The position numbers and the translations under genes are program-made. A DNA stretch of 64,000 nt, from the NCBI GenBank assembly GCA_029948255.1, contig JALIZF010001916.1, positions 711,001 to 775,000 of the forward strand, in the 5' to 3' direction. Of the stretch, positions 11,401 to 22,670 are shown piece by piece. The notes below the pieces were generated by a model. The model saw only the letters and a list, made by a program, of their open reading frames with translations. It was not told the DNA's origin and ran no database searches. This DNA comes from Telmatactis stephensoni (lineage: Eukaryota; Cnidaria; Anthozoa; Actiniaria; Isophelliidae). Within the stretch, counting starts at the first letter, position 1. The number at the start of each line of letters is the position of its first letter.

Positions 11401-12378
11401 ACCTGGCTCAATCCAAAGCACAATTTGTAGATCATGGCGACTGTTCTTTTTCGGTTTTCCGTTGTACGGCTGATTGAGTGCCTTTCATTGGTCATCGCAT
11501 CGAGAATAGTATTGAATATGGTTGTGGCGCCAGCTTTTAAACAAAGTTTCTCAAATTCGTTGGGGTCATATACCGGCGGATTCTTCAATGTTGTAAACTC
11601 ATAATACATGACCTCCTTTAGACGCTTTAGTTCGAATGGAAGATCGCACCCTGTCATAGTAAAAAAATAGGAAATATCTCTAAGTGTAATAAAACACAAT
11701 GGTTATCACAATATGTTCTCCTTGTTTTATAACGCAATATTCTTTGTTATTGGGGAATAGGCTTACGTTTAGAAAGGTGTTTCATTTCATCCTGAACTTC
11801 GTCAAAGAGGCCAGGTGGAAAAATTACGCTGCCGCACGGACCTCGCAGAATTTCTCCAAAACACGTTTCTTGCACTTGCCAGTTCTCTAGTGCCATGACA
11901 TTTTCCTCTGTCTGACAGTGCTCACTTTTAGTCGTGGGCTCTTTGATGGGCGGTGTTCGTCGTAATGCGCTCGGCCTTCCAACCTTCCGCTTGCATTTTC
12001 CCACTCTCTGTTTCGGACATGCTAAATAAGTTTTTGTATTTTTCTTGGTTGAAATTATGAAAGAATCGTAATACTTACCCTTGATAATTGATTGCTGGAT
12101 GTAGATAGTGCTGAATATCTGCATGCTCCACAAATTCGCGCGTCGTCTGACAGCTCAGCTGTTAATTTGAACTTACTGGCGTAAGGCTTCGCAGGCCTGC
12201 TATTTTTATGATCTTTAGAAGAAATGGCTTTATTACACACAGCACACTTCTTAAAATAATTGCTTCCATCACAAACGATAAAGATTAAAAGAAAAAACGA
12301 GATATACAGTAGCAAACTATAACTCCGAAACATTTTTGAACAAATAATATAACCGGGAGCCCTGTGGTGAGCCTTCAA
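8432..12378 (-). CDS. Transposon-type multidomain protein: zinc cluster, DDE-like core, RING-H2, protease-like C-terminus
   Basis: Proposed exons (minus): about 12079-12378, 11767-12007, 8432-11650, giving about 1,250 residues; the start is uncertain because the first exon opens with a hydrophobic stretch that could be intronic. Exon 1 has paired Cys motifs (CAVC, CGAC). Exon 3 contains VVIVDDYTSV, a plausible first catalytic Asp, and later DEYPVENAHSII, a plausible catalytic Glu, as in cut-and-paste transposases. Then, numbering from the Met at 10978, a RING-H2-like set C455, C460, C474, H476, H479, C482, C489, C492; an acidic low-complexity linker; a second cluster KCKNC...KCPAC (592-624); and a C-terminal domain with GSNACC (669-674) and ESHPHGHNRGG (797-807), resembling the Cys and His motifs of papain-like proteases. 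Exon 3 needs one base removed from GGGG at 11001-11004 to join both open frames. No terminal inverted repeats were found, so host gene versus autonomous element is undecided. Confidence 0.6.
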
Positions 12379-12758
12379 TACAACTGTCGTTCAGCAGCTA
12401 CGCGCATGGCCATGCAAAACGGCCACTTGTTGCTATGATGGGTCTCTTCCGCTGACCAGTATTTATTGCTTACGTTACACAGGAAGCCCAATATACTCTT
12501 TTCACCATAGCCCGTAAAACTAACTTTTTTCAGTCATTTTACTGCTGCGAAAATTTCTTTTATGGATCTGTACTTACATAAAATGAGTTTGTAGTTTTGA
12601 AATAATTCATGAGTGGGATAAAAACACGGATTGAGTCATGATTTTGAACTTCTTAAAAGGGGTACATTAGAGGTGTCATTTGCAATAAATTATTCCTGCA
12701 TTTAAACTGTCTTTTTTTTACCTTTTCATACTTGGTCAGCAGAAAAGAGCTCCTTCAA
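12379..12758. other. No gene recognised
   Basis: This is the 5' flank of the transposon-type gene. It holds one copy of the repeated motif ACACAGGAAGCCCA (about 12477-12490). Nothing else is recognised. Confidence 0.5.
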
Positions 12759-13610
12759 ATCCAGTTTTACCCTCCACTTTGTGACCCGAGTCCCTTTGTC
12801 CACCTCTTTCTCTCAGAAAATGATTAATTTTTTGACTGTACACTTTTTGTTTCGTCCATAAAATGACCTCATTACTCCCATACTGTATTTTTCTCAGGAT
12901 TCATGCTAAGATATGAATATAAATTCCAGGAGTATCAGAAAACCAAATTTTCAAGGAGTAGTGTTACCAGATTTTTTACTCATAGTTTTACTGAAATAAT
13001 TGGACATCCCTGGCCCTTCCCTCACTTAAATGTAAAGAAAAAAGTGAATTTTCCCATCTCACTCAAGTCCCTTACGTTTTTGTCCAAAAGTATAAATTCA
13101 AGGAGCCTTCAAGGAGTTTGAGCAGAATTTCTAAAATTCAAGGGCTTTTCAAGCACTCTTGAAAACATAAATGAATAATAAATAAATCCAGTTTTACCCT
13201 CCACTTTGTGACCCGAGTCCCTTTGTCCACCTCTTTCTCTCAGAAAATGATTAATTTTTTGACTGTACACTTTTTGTTTCGTCCATAAAATGACCTCATT
13301 ACTCCCATACTGTATTTTTCTCAGGATTCATGCTAAGATATGAATATAAATTCCAGGAGTATCAGAAAACCAAATTTTCAAGGAGTAGTGTTACCAGATT
13401 TTTTACTCAGTTTTACTGAAATAATTGGACATCCCTGGCCCTTCCCTCACTTAAATGTAAAGAAAAAAGTGAATTTTCCCATCTCACTCAAGTCCCTTAC
13501 GTTTTTGTCCAAAAGTATAAATTCAAGGAGCCTTCAAGGAGTTTGAGCAGAATTTCTAAAATTCAAGGGCTTTTCAAGCACTCTTGAAAACATAAATGAA
13601 ATTCAAGGAG
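12759..13610. repeat. Recent 427-bp tandem duplication
   Basis: Two head-to-tail copies start at CCAGTTTTACCCTCCACTTT (12761 and 13188). They are almost identical; the visible difference is ACTCATAGTTTTAC versus ACTCAGTTTTAC. The open frames within are duplicates of one another and do not look like protein. The right edge adds a partial third copy of the AATTCAAGGAG motif. Confidence 0.9.
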
Positions 13611-14739
13611 TTTTCAAGGAGTTTAAGGAGTAACATGAACCCTGTTTTCTGATTCTCCAGAGATTGAACCCATTTTCAGTAACTCAGACAACATTCAAAT
13701 GTTTGATTTGCTTTTATTGAATAACAAATTAAAAGCTGTAAACAAAAGGTTAAATGATGAATTCCAAAATAAGAGAGCATTTTTAAAAATGTCTCATTCA
13801 CTGATAAAATTCATTTAATTCACTCATGCAAAATGAAATGCATGAATGATAAAAATGAATTTTCAAGTTTGAAATTTCTTGATATTGGTGAAAGATGTTC
13901 AATTCATACCACCTTAGAATCCCTCCTGATTTGTATCCCGTCAAACACAAAGGAAGCAAGATTCCTCCATGGCGAAGTGCCAATGAATCCAATGCTTTCG
14001 AACTTGATTTAATCCAAAAAAGAAATCCTATGAAATCCATGATTACACAATGATCCTCATCCCTCCATTGTTATTGTTATCTGCACAAGATAAGTGAATG
14101 GGTCAAAATTGTATGTCAGAAAATGCTACAAATTGGTTTTCAATGTTAAAAACTAGGAGATATGATGCTATAGAGATGGGATTATAATATTGCATAGCAC
14201 TGCCACATTTTCTTTGCCTTGCTGGTTTTGCTTGTCACTAGACTATTGACAACATTTTAAAAAACTAAATGGAGATGTGGCTTTTAGCATTGCAACTGTA
14301 AATTTTGTTCCACTCTACAATAGCATGTAAAGGGTTATGCCTAGATTGATAGCACATAGGTAAAAGAACCTATGCATACCATAATCCAATGATCCAAATG
14401 AGTCCCTCCTATGAATCCCTGTCATGTCTGGACAAGATGATCCACAATCAAACAGGATCTTGTTAGTTTAAACTTTCCGTTCCATGAACATGCTAGAATA
14501 GCAATCCTGTAGTGATCTATAAAACAAGGAATTGAGTAGGTGAACAGAGTGATCACAAATTATTATACAAACCTCTCAAGTCCTATTGTTAGTGACAAAG
14601 ATTTTTGTGGGTGTAATAACCAAAGGGTCTTGGTTTTAAAAGATGGAAGAGTTTTGCTAAGTAAATAATATAATACAAGGTAAAAAAATGTTTGCAGTTC
14701 TACACTTTTTCATCTACAAAATGCTGCATCATCCAATGT
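13611..14739. other. No gene recognised
   Basis: Downstream of SRSF1 I see no exon, RNA or clear repeat. Part of it is probably the SRSF1 3' UTR. Confidence 0.4.
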
Positions 14740-15963
14740 TCATGATCTACTGCTTGAATGGGATCTTGATCGACGAGGGCTTGGTGACTGTCTTGGACTC
14801 GGTGACCTTCTTGGGGACCTTGAATAGGACCTCATTGGTCTTCTTGCAGGGCTTCTAGATTTTGATCTTGAAAAGGATCGAGATCTACTACGTGGGGATC
14901 TTTTTGGGGAATAGCTTCTTGAACGAGATTTGCTGCGAGACATTTGGTCAGACTTGACACGAACATATGACACTTCCCCCTGCAAAATACAAGGTAAGAA
15001 TTTTACAAAAACCTCAACACATAAATTGCAACTTTAGACAACGATTTTAAACTTACCTCATGTGACCTGAACTTTGAGTCATCCATGTGCTTAATAGCAT
15101 ACTTCATGTCATCGTATCTTGCATACTCCACAACACCAGTGCCATCTTTAAAAACATCTGTAAAAAGCACATCACCAGCTTCTCTCATGTGGTCTTTGAG
15201 ATCTTGCCAGCTACCAGTGGGTGGAAGCCCAGAAACACGAACACGGTAGTCTGAGCGTCGGGGTGGGGGACCTCTTCCACGACCAGAAAAACTACCTCTG
15301 CCACCACCACCACCGCTGCCGCCACCACCACCACCGCCGCCGCCACCACCACCACCTCCTCCTCCTCCACTTCTACCTCTAGGAAACTCCACTCTTATTT
15401 TGTATCCTTCAAATTCATAGCCATCTTTTCCTCTAACAGCATCCTCTGCATCTCTGTTGGAACAAAAACGTGGTTGATGCATTATTAATGAGATAAAACA
15501 TTGGCAAGATATTAGTGAAAGAACCAAAATAATCAAATGAAAACGATAAAATTATAATACAGTTAATAAATCAACAAAAAGATTCTTTAAAATCTTGAAG
15601 GGGATTCACAACTTCTAGTTCTAGCCAATATCGATTCTATTGCATCATTGATGTACATTCCAAGACAGCTTCTAACGAACTTTATAAAATATTCAATAGT
15701 AACAAAAGTGTTGACTTGATTTCATTTCTAAGCCCTGCAATTTCTTTGACGGCTAGACGAAACGTAATCAACAAGTTCAAGAAACTTTACCTTGAGTCCT
15801 CAAACTCTACGAACGCAAAAGGCGGCCCACCACGTCTATTCTTCAAGTCGATGTCTGCAATATGACCGTACTTGTAAAACAGATTCTCTAGATCTTTCTC
15901 CCTGACTTCTGGTGGAAGATTTCCTACATACACACGACAGTCGTTGTTATTGCTCCGATTCAT
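14740..15963 (-). CDS. SRSF1: SR splicing factor SRSF1 (ASF/SF2), three exons
   Basis: Coding exons (minus): 15791-15963, 15057-15453, 14740-14979, GT-AG introns, phases consistent, 269 residues. The first RRM carries [16 protein letters not shown] (RNP2) and [14 protein letters not shown] (RNP1). A long poly-glycine hinge follows (17 Gly, a Ser, then more Gly), clearly longer than the short hinge of the human protein. The pseudo-RRM has the invariant [15 protein letters not shown] that defines SRSF1. The tail is an RS domain of about 60 residues with SR/RS and SPRR repeats, the target of SRPK/CLK kinases. It acts in the nucleus in 5' splice site choice and exon definition. The start at 15963 gives [14 protein letters not shown], matching the family N-terminus. 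Confidence 0.95.
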
Positions 15964-16131
15964 GGTGATGACAAGCCAAATAGAAGCTTCTAAAAAGTTA
16001 AAATCCCTATACGAATTCACCTTCCGTCACTACAAAGTACTTCAACGAAAATGGCGTCGTTTGTATCAACCACGTGTCACGCTGAATTAAGGGGAGCCCC
16101 TGAACCGCCCTAGTCATTTCAGGGGCATTTA

Positions 16132-16146
16132 CCGCAGGAAGCCCAA
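16132..16146. promoter_or_regulatory. Repeated motif CCGCAGGAAGCCCAA upstream of SRSF1
   Basis: It lies about 170 bp 5' of the SRSF1 start codon and 225 bp 3' of the adjacent light chain gene. It is one of seven copies of the motif in the window (see findings). A regulatory role is only a guess from position; element terminus is equally possible. Confidence 0.35.
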
Positions 16147-16371
16147 CTGCAAATACGCGCAATTTCTTATATAGTGGTCCATTTATTTGCATTTTTATTC
16201 CTCACTCATATCTATATCAGTGATCAGTTTTAACTAAGCACTAAGTCCAAGTTCGTATGCTCTTGGTGGTAAAGTGTTTACAATCACTTCCAAAATCGGG
16301 CCGCGTAGAAAGTAATCTATAATTAGGGCAAATTCGCGCAGAAATATTTTGCGAAAGTCTTATATTTTAAT

Positions 16372-16644
16372 TTAACCAGACTTAAATAATAGAATAGCGA
16401 CTTGTCCAATGTAAAAATAAATGAAGTGTTTGGTTTCGTGGGTAACGTATGATCCAAAATTCTTTCCTACGATGCAATGCCATGTTGGATTGTACTTCTT
16501 GTCAAACTCTTTCTTTACAAATGCTGCAATATCTTTTTCAATGTTGAATTTTTCCATTGCTTGACTGACACATTCAATAGCGTCTTGTTGCATATCCTCA
16601 GCCATATCAGCATTTTTGATTACGGCTTTTCTTTCAGCAGACAT
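16372..16644 (-). CDS. DYNLL1: Dynein light chain LC8-type, copy 1 (divergent)
   Basis: A single uninterrupted 90-codon frame encodes the full LC8 protein: [20 protein letters not shown], then [14 protein letters not shown], then [22 protein letters not shown]8 is the dimeric hub light chain of dynein and of many other complexes, binding TQT-type linear motifs. Compared with the plus-strand copies it starts MSAERK, and has VSQAM, AAFV, GKNFG and FYIG substitutions, so it is the most diverged intact copy. It is transcribed away from copy 2; the start codons are about 1.0 kb apart. The vertebrate coding intron is absent here, as in all copies in this window. Confidence 0.95.
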   Translation of the reverse strand: MSAERKAVIKNADMAEDMQQDAIECVSQAMEKFNIEKDIAAFVKKEFDKKYNPTWHCIVGKNFGSYVTHETKHFIYFYIGQVAILLFKSG

Positions 16645-17352
16645 CTATAACACGGAAATAAACAATAATACGGATTTGAATACCATGTCACGAACCTCGA
16701 GAAAAATATTCTCAGCATAGTTGTGCAATTGGTCTCACCTTGATAAGATCGGAATTTTCTGAAAAAAAACCCTGACTCTCTACAAATTAAACGTTTCAAT
16801 GGTATTTATGGGCAGTTTCTTATAATTATTTCACCACGTGTTTTCCTTACTAATAAATAATATTCATGTATTTGCAACTTTTTATTGATGTACATAGTTA
16901 TTGATATTTTGCCTCAAAGATCATTGGGTCAAAAAATCGAATATAAAGCCATGATTGGCTGATCGTTTGTAACATATTCCTGCATCCTATAACAAAAAAA
17001 AATGGGTGTCAACCATGGTCTGCCCTTTTTTTTTTTTTTTTTTTGACTTTTTTATTTGACGTTTTTTGCTTTTGATTTCCACATTTTTCCTGATAGACCA
17101 AAGAATTTTACAAATTTGGCGATAGATTACCTAGCAATAAAGTATTAAATTCAAGAATTTTCTTTATTATTCAGAGAATGGAAAAAAGGATCCATGCAAG
17201 AGATTGTTATTTATATTCACAAGGTGTAAAGAAAACATTTTACGATAAATAGAACTGCAGCTAGCGAGTTAATTTCTGGTTGCCATGGCCACGGATTTAG
17301 ATGTTGGGTTTTCCAAGCCACAGTTATAGGATGCCGAAATATGATATACTTT

Positions 17353-17400
17353 TAACCAATCAAAAGCGCCTTTGTCTATTCTCAGCACCAATCAGATATT
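17353..17400 (+). promoter_or_regulatory. Conserved paired CCAAT boxes of the DYNLL promoter
   Basis: Two CCAAT boxes (17356-17360 and 17388-17392) about 30 bp apart, joined by CAAAAGCGCC, sit about 300 bp upstream of copy 2. The block is conserved at 25850-25890 and, degraded, at 29100-29140 and 32979-33020, upstream of the other copies. NF-Y is the usual CCAAT binder; that it acts here is inferred. Confidence 0.6.
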
Positions 17401-17566
17401 GTTGTAGTGCAAACAAAGCCATTCGGGTTGACAAAACCACAACTTAGGTTGGTGTTTGTTGGAGTTGTGTTGTTGGCGCGCTGTTGGAGGCTAGTTTTGT
17501 CTTTTGAGAGTTGATCTGTGGCGAAATTTTGAGCTAACTGCGGAGATTTATACTTAAACAAGGTGA

Positions 17567-17935
<369 letters not shown>

Positions 17936-18994
17936 ACTCTTCATACATTAACGTTCAAATTGACTCAGTGTTTTGGTGTCACCAACAACCATGCTTACTT
18001 GAGAAATTATAGTTCGCATGTGATGATTGTACATTTCTTTTAAGATCGTTTTTGTTTATTTTAGGTAAAGTGGCCGAATTTCTGTTAACTGTCATAAATC
18101 TATAGAACCAGTTGTATTATAGTTCACATTTGACAAAGTAGATTATTTTACATTATCTTTATATATGTATAGACTGATTTACAATGCTAATGTTCAGGGA
18201 GAACATACAAAACGTGGACCCGGGGTCCATGGATCGCCTTCTTGGACCCGTTTCATATTTCACGTGGGATCTAGATCTATGCAATGTGTACCTACCTCGA
18301 GGGTACAAAATGGCAAATTCACCGTTTGAAACAGCACAAATGTTCACAGGGAGTAAAAGAAGGCCGCTTTTGTTTTACGTAGTTATGTCTTATCTTTCAT
18401 CCGTTCCTCCGCCATCTTGTGCTTTCAGTTTGTTTTGTTTCAGTTGTTTTCATGTTTTTAATTATTTACCGCTGTACGAATTTCAGTCCGTGATTTGCCG
18501 CTGTACGAATATGCTTTGGACATCCTTTGGACAGTGTCGCGCGCGCGCGAAAGGATAAAATCCCAGAAAAAAAGGGGGAGGGGAGAAACTCCGGTCATAT
18601 GATAGTTTGATGTGCGCTGCGGTGTACGTGCTCTGCAACTCACGCTGGTGATACCGGAAAGAGACAGGAATCCTGAGGCATTTAAATATCGAAAATTTTT
18701 AAGGATTGTTGTTGCAACATGGCGCTGACTACACGTGCAAATATTTACGACTCTTTACTGAACAATACAAGCATCGATGCTAAAAAATAGACTACAACAT
18801 ACAACGTTGTTAGTTTGCGTGTTTCTTTGGAATCAACATTGAACAGCATAACATTGTATTTTGTTGCTAATTATTTTAATTCTTCTAAACTTACCTAAGT
18901 CACAAATTACGAGAGGATTTTACCGTTTAGTTTTGGAGATTTTTGCCCCAAAAGATCGACCGCGCGACATGACGTCAGAACTGAATAATTATTC
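17936..18994. other. DYNLL 3' flank and dispersed repeat fragments
   Basis: About 18063-18150 (GTCATAAATCTATAGAACCA block) is shared with the 3' flanks of the other light chain copies and is probably 3' UTR. About 18205-18255 (ACCCGGGGTCCATGG, CTTCTTGGACCCG) recurs at 29930-29990 and inverted at 22548-22610. No other gene is seen. Confidence 0.5.
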
Positions 18995-19115
18995 TGGGCC
19001 CGGTTGTTCGAAAGACGGTTAGCGTTAATAATTAACCCAGGATTAAATCTAAAGAAAACCATTCATTTTAACCCAAGATTAGCTAGCGTTAATCGCCCTT
19101 CGAACATCGGGGCTC
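18995..19115. mobile_element. Short MITE, GGGCCCGGTTGTTCGAA terminus
   Basis: The ends GGGCCCGGTTGTTCGAA and TTCGAACATCGGGGCTC form an imperfect inverted repeat, with GTTAATNN-type AT palindromes inside. It is related in terminus to the element at 2068-2208. A degraded relative is probable at 39366-39570. Confidence 0.65.
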
Positions 19116-19590
19116 TGCAAGTTCCAGTGCTTCGCGTGCGTGCTCATGAGTGCTTAAAACCTTATCATTTCTCCATTGTGCCAGAAATTCTTTTAAGGGA
19201 TCTTTCAGGATTTTTGGGTAGTTTGCAAAAGGGTTTGACATGAAAGACGATCGTTAAGGGTGTACTGACATATATCGTTGTTGTGCAACGGTTGCTATGC
19301 AAAATAGCTGAGAGGGCATTGTTTTGACCGGCAAAATTGAATAGGCGCACGCGTGCACGTATTTGGTGAGCTGACACGGGTGAAAAACGCATTGGCAAAT
19401 AAAAGCTATTTAAATACTTACTTTCGTTTAACACTTTACTCCTTATTGCTCTGATTCCTGATAAACCACGAGGGGCGAAGAGGGACGCCAATGTTCAACT
19501 TATACTGAGTCGATAATTTCAGTATTGGAAAGAACGAAGGTCTTCCGAGAGTCATCGAATTCATACCTGATCGAAGCTTCAATCAGCTTA

Positions 19591-20018
19591 AGCCGCGGCT
19601 ACACGAGCGATGTTTTGCTTGCACAGGCGACGCGATTTTCTGAAATGATCGGCGAAAAGTGAAAATCGCGCGTGTAGCCACCCTTGAACAAGCGACACGA
19701 CAGCTAAAAAAATCGCCAAAAAACGTCGCGAGAAATTCAAAGAGTTGAATTTTTCGCGACAACGTCGCGGACTTTCTCTTTCGTGTAGCCATTCCGCGAC
19801 TTTTTCTTCGCACTCGCGACGCGACCAAATTTCAATTCTTCAATTCTTCCAGATTATTTTGACCGACAAAACCACGATTTGTTTATTTATATTTTTGGAT
19901 TTCATCGCCAACATTTATCGTCAGTTTTTGTTGCTTCGTGTAGCCACCACCGCGCGCCGATCATTTCAGAAAATCGCGTCGCCTGTGCAAGCAAAAAATC
20001 GCTCGTGTAGCCGCGGCT
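19591..20018. mobile_element. Long-TIR foldback element, TTA target duplication
   Basis: Terminal inverted repeats of about 65 bp begin AGCCGCGGCTACACGAGCGA and are nearly perfect. Inner arms contain further CGTGTAGCC inverted blocks. Both ends are flanked by TTA (19588-19590 and 20019-20021), the target size and sequence of PIF/Harbinger-type elements. The 428-bp body encodes no transposase. Confidence 0.85.
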
Positions 20019-20021
20019 TTA

Positions 20022-21070
20022 TTGGTTCTTAAACTTTTTATCACTACTATCGAGCTCTTCCGATTGTTGCGGTCATTTTCGATTGCTTGGTATTCCTGTG
20101 GTGTTACGGACGGACTGACAGGCCGGTGGCATAGATAAAGGAATTGTCTCCACTGAACATTTCAGATACGATAAATTTAGAGTATGATAATCAACTACTG
20201 GAGTAAATCAACTGATGTACATTAATATAATAATTTTTTACATCTCTTTTCGCGGAGATGTTTAAAATCGCCTTAAAAAGGCATGTCTCAAATTTAAGAC
20301 ACCATAATTTGGAATCCACTAAATAAAATTCCTGGATGCTCTATGAAATGAATAGTTAGTTTGTACTTCAAAGATGAATTTCCAGAATTCGGCGTAAAGA
20401 TTCTATAGTAAAATTTTGGAGAAAGAACTAAAAAACTGTTTTACGGGATTTCCCCATAATATGCATAAATTAGCGCAGATTGCCGTGCCAAACCCAACAC
20501 TCAAGCTTCAATCCTTCAGAAACTATGTCTCATAATATCTTTAAGGTTCGACCAAAGAAAAATGATTTTTAAACTGTTTATTTGTTATAATTTGTTATTG
20601 GTCGGTGACCAAATAAACTGTTTCCAGACACCTTCAATTGCTCCCTTACTAGTGCCCAGACTCCTCACTGTAAAACCAATGTTCTCTAATGCGCAGTATC
20701 AACGGTCCGGAATTACCTTATATATTTTCCCATAATGGCCAAGCCAACGAAGTTAATAGCGGAGTTCTAAGTCCCGCGAAAGCGGAGCTGCATTCACATA
20801 GAAAATTAACAAAAGGCAAAAACTAAAGAAGAAAACTGTGGGCGCCAAACATTTGTCACACTGCGTACCCGCTTGCTGCTTGTCGTCTTTTAGTGCGCGC
20901 AAAAAATGTTTAAACATACGGATGTTTTGGCAGAGTGCTCACTTACTAGCAGGAGCTGAAAACGGCTACGAGCGCACGCTCAAAACAGCCACAAAAAGGT
21001 GTGGATTGCTCTCAGGCTACGGACGTATCTTACCATTACCGACAATTAGGAGGTAAACAGCCATTGTTCT
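20022..21070. other. No gene recognised
   Basis: No exon, RNA gene or clear repeat seen. Confidence 0.45.
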
Positions 21071-21225
21071 AACTCACTGTGAAATAAATGACGTATTTAG
21101 TGAAATACTTGGCGCACTTTGAAATACATTTTACGAATCTTAACCCACTTTGAAATAACTGACGCACTTTGAAATAAAAATCGACGCACTTTGAAATAAC
21201 AAAAGCTGACGCAATTTGAAATGAG
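21071..21225. repeat. Irregular array of CGCACTTTGAAATA units
   Basis: Six to seven variants of (GA)CGCACTTTGAAATAA occur with spacers of about 5-15 bp. It is followed at 21232-21260 by a doubled TTGATAAGAGCA. It is too irregular and too short for a satellite and too small for CRISPR, which would not be expected in an animal genome. Confidence 0.7.
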
Positions 21226-21968
21226 TTCCTTGATAAGAGCAGTGTTGATAAGAGCAATGTTGATATCAACAGGCCTATATATAAGGTCATAACATTTTGA
21301 CCATGTGTGTGTGTAAAAAGCCATTGTAAATTGTTAAGTTTCCGGTTTGCGCGCGCGCGGCAGAATTCCCGCCTTTTTTGTAAGTTTACAAAAAGTTTAT
21401 ACTAAACATGATACAGCTTCAATAGTAAAGGTCGATTTCTTAGTTTAAAAAATGCTTCAAAAAAGATTCCTGACAGTACTACCAAGATAACAAATGAGAC
21501 TCTTGGATAACTTTAGAGCTTAAGGAATCTGAAAAAGTGAGCCCCTTTTTAGCCAAAATGACTTTTTTGAGTTGGACACGATTCGTCAGTTCGTCAAGTC
21601 GTGGTAGACTCGTTTGGTACGTATCTTTTCACACCCTTTACGACATTAATCATGTACAATAGATAAAACTGAAACTTTTTGAGGAAAAATATGCAGTATC
21701 TTTTGAAGACCTGGAAATAGCTTATCCTTTGAACATCAAAAAAAGATAACTTAAATTTCATTGGCATTCAGACTCCTAAATTCACCTTGGAAAATACAAG
21801 ATTGAAATACTACTTAAAACAGTAAGTTTTATAGTTGATCAGTTTATCCAAAAGTATTTTTGTGAAGCTGCAATGTGACTTTATTATTTTTTGTGTATTT
21901 TTTATTTATTTTTTATTTTTTTAACACTCCAGATGGCGATCGAGACCTTGTGTAGAGTGTACACATTT
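21226..21968. other. No gene recognised
   Basis: Apart from the small TTGATAAGAGCA duplication at the left edge, nothing is recognised. Confidence 0.4.
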
Positions 21969-22510
21969 AACACTTATTGACTGGGACCGAGGGAAAGTAA
22001 CAGTATGCTTTGTGGTCCCGAGACCGCTAATGTTTCCCGAGGCGTAACCGAGGGACCACAAAACATACTGCTTTCCCGAGGTTCCAGTAAATAAGTGTTT
22101 TGTTATATACCAACTGTCAAAGAACAAAATAAAAAGCAAAACGTCGCTGCCTATAATTAAAGTTTTTATTCAAAATTCACACAAAACCTATCAACAAACT
22201 GACCTTTTTTCACACAAAGTTTTTTGGAGAATTGTTGCAGCTCTTTTGGTGACATCCTGGTTGGTTAATTATCAAACTTGTTCTCAGAATGAATGTTGTA
22301 TATTGGTCTAAACAGTTTGATAATAAACACGAGTTTTGCCTCATGTCCGAATGAATGGATTTGCAAACTCCGCTACCAAAAACGCGCCTTCCGAAAGCTC
22401 AACTTGTTCACGCCTTCAAATCGAAACTTGTTCACATTCACGTGATACCCTCTTATCCGAGAACAATCACGAGAAAAATGGACTTCGACAGTTGGTATAT
22501 AACAAATAAG
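21969..22510. mobile_element. Two adjoining inverted-repeat structures
   Basis: 21969-22099 folds back on itself (AACACTTATTGACTGGGACC against GGTTCCAGTAAATAAGTGTT, with a second GTGGTCCCGAG stem inside). Directly adjoining, TTGTTATATACCAACTGTC (22100-22118) is inverted at 22487-22505, enclosing about 370 bp. They share the AAGTGTT junction, so this may be one element nested in the terminus of another. Confidence 0.6.
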
Positions 22511-22547
22511 ATTATTTCATATTTGTATTTTCAATTTTTCAATGTAG

Positions 22548-22660
22548 AAGTCCATGGACCGGGTCCTTGAAAGGGGTCCATGAAACCCGGGTCGGCATGT
22601 TTTGTATCCTCCCGCCCTCAACCAACTGAGCCAACCAGGCAGCGGTGGTCAAGTCATGAT
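22548..22660 (-). mobile_element. tRNA-like SINE head fragment
   Basis: On the minus strand, TGGTTGGCTCAGTTGGTTGA (22622-22638 region) is an A-box-type tRNA sequence, close to the head of the SINE at 489. The B-box is degraded. The GACCCGGGTTTCATGGACCC part recurs at 18205 and 29930. Confidence 0.5.
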
Positions 22661-22670
22661 CAGTGTTTAA

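Noticed and set aside
12007..12021. Alternative acceptor at 12021 for exon 2 of the transposon-type gene
   Set aside because: It breaks phase with exon 1; the acceptor before 12007 keeps frame, so I used that, though transcripts could differ.
12477..12490. ACACAGGAAGCCCA as the terminal repeat of the transposon-type gene
   Set aside because: No inverted partner was found on the other side of the gene (7.2-8.4 kb), and the motif occurs at six unrelated places.
21071..21225. CRISPR-like repeat-spacer array
   Set aside because: Units and spacers are short and irregular and the surrounding DNA is animal nuclear sequence.
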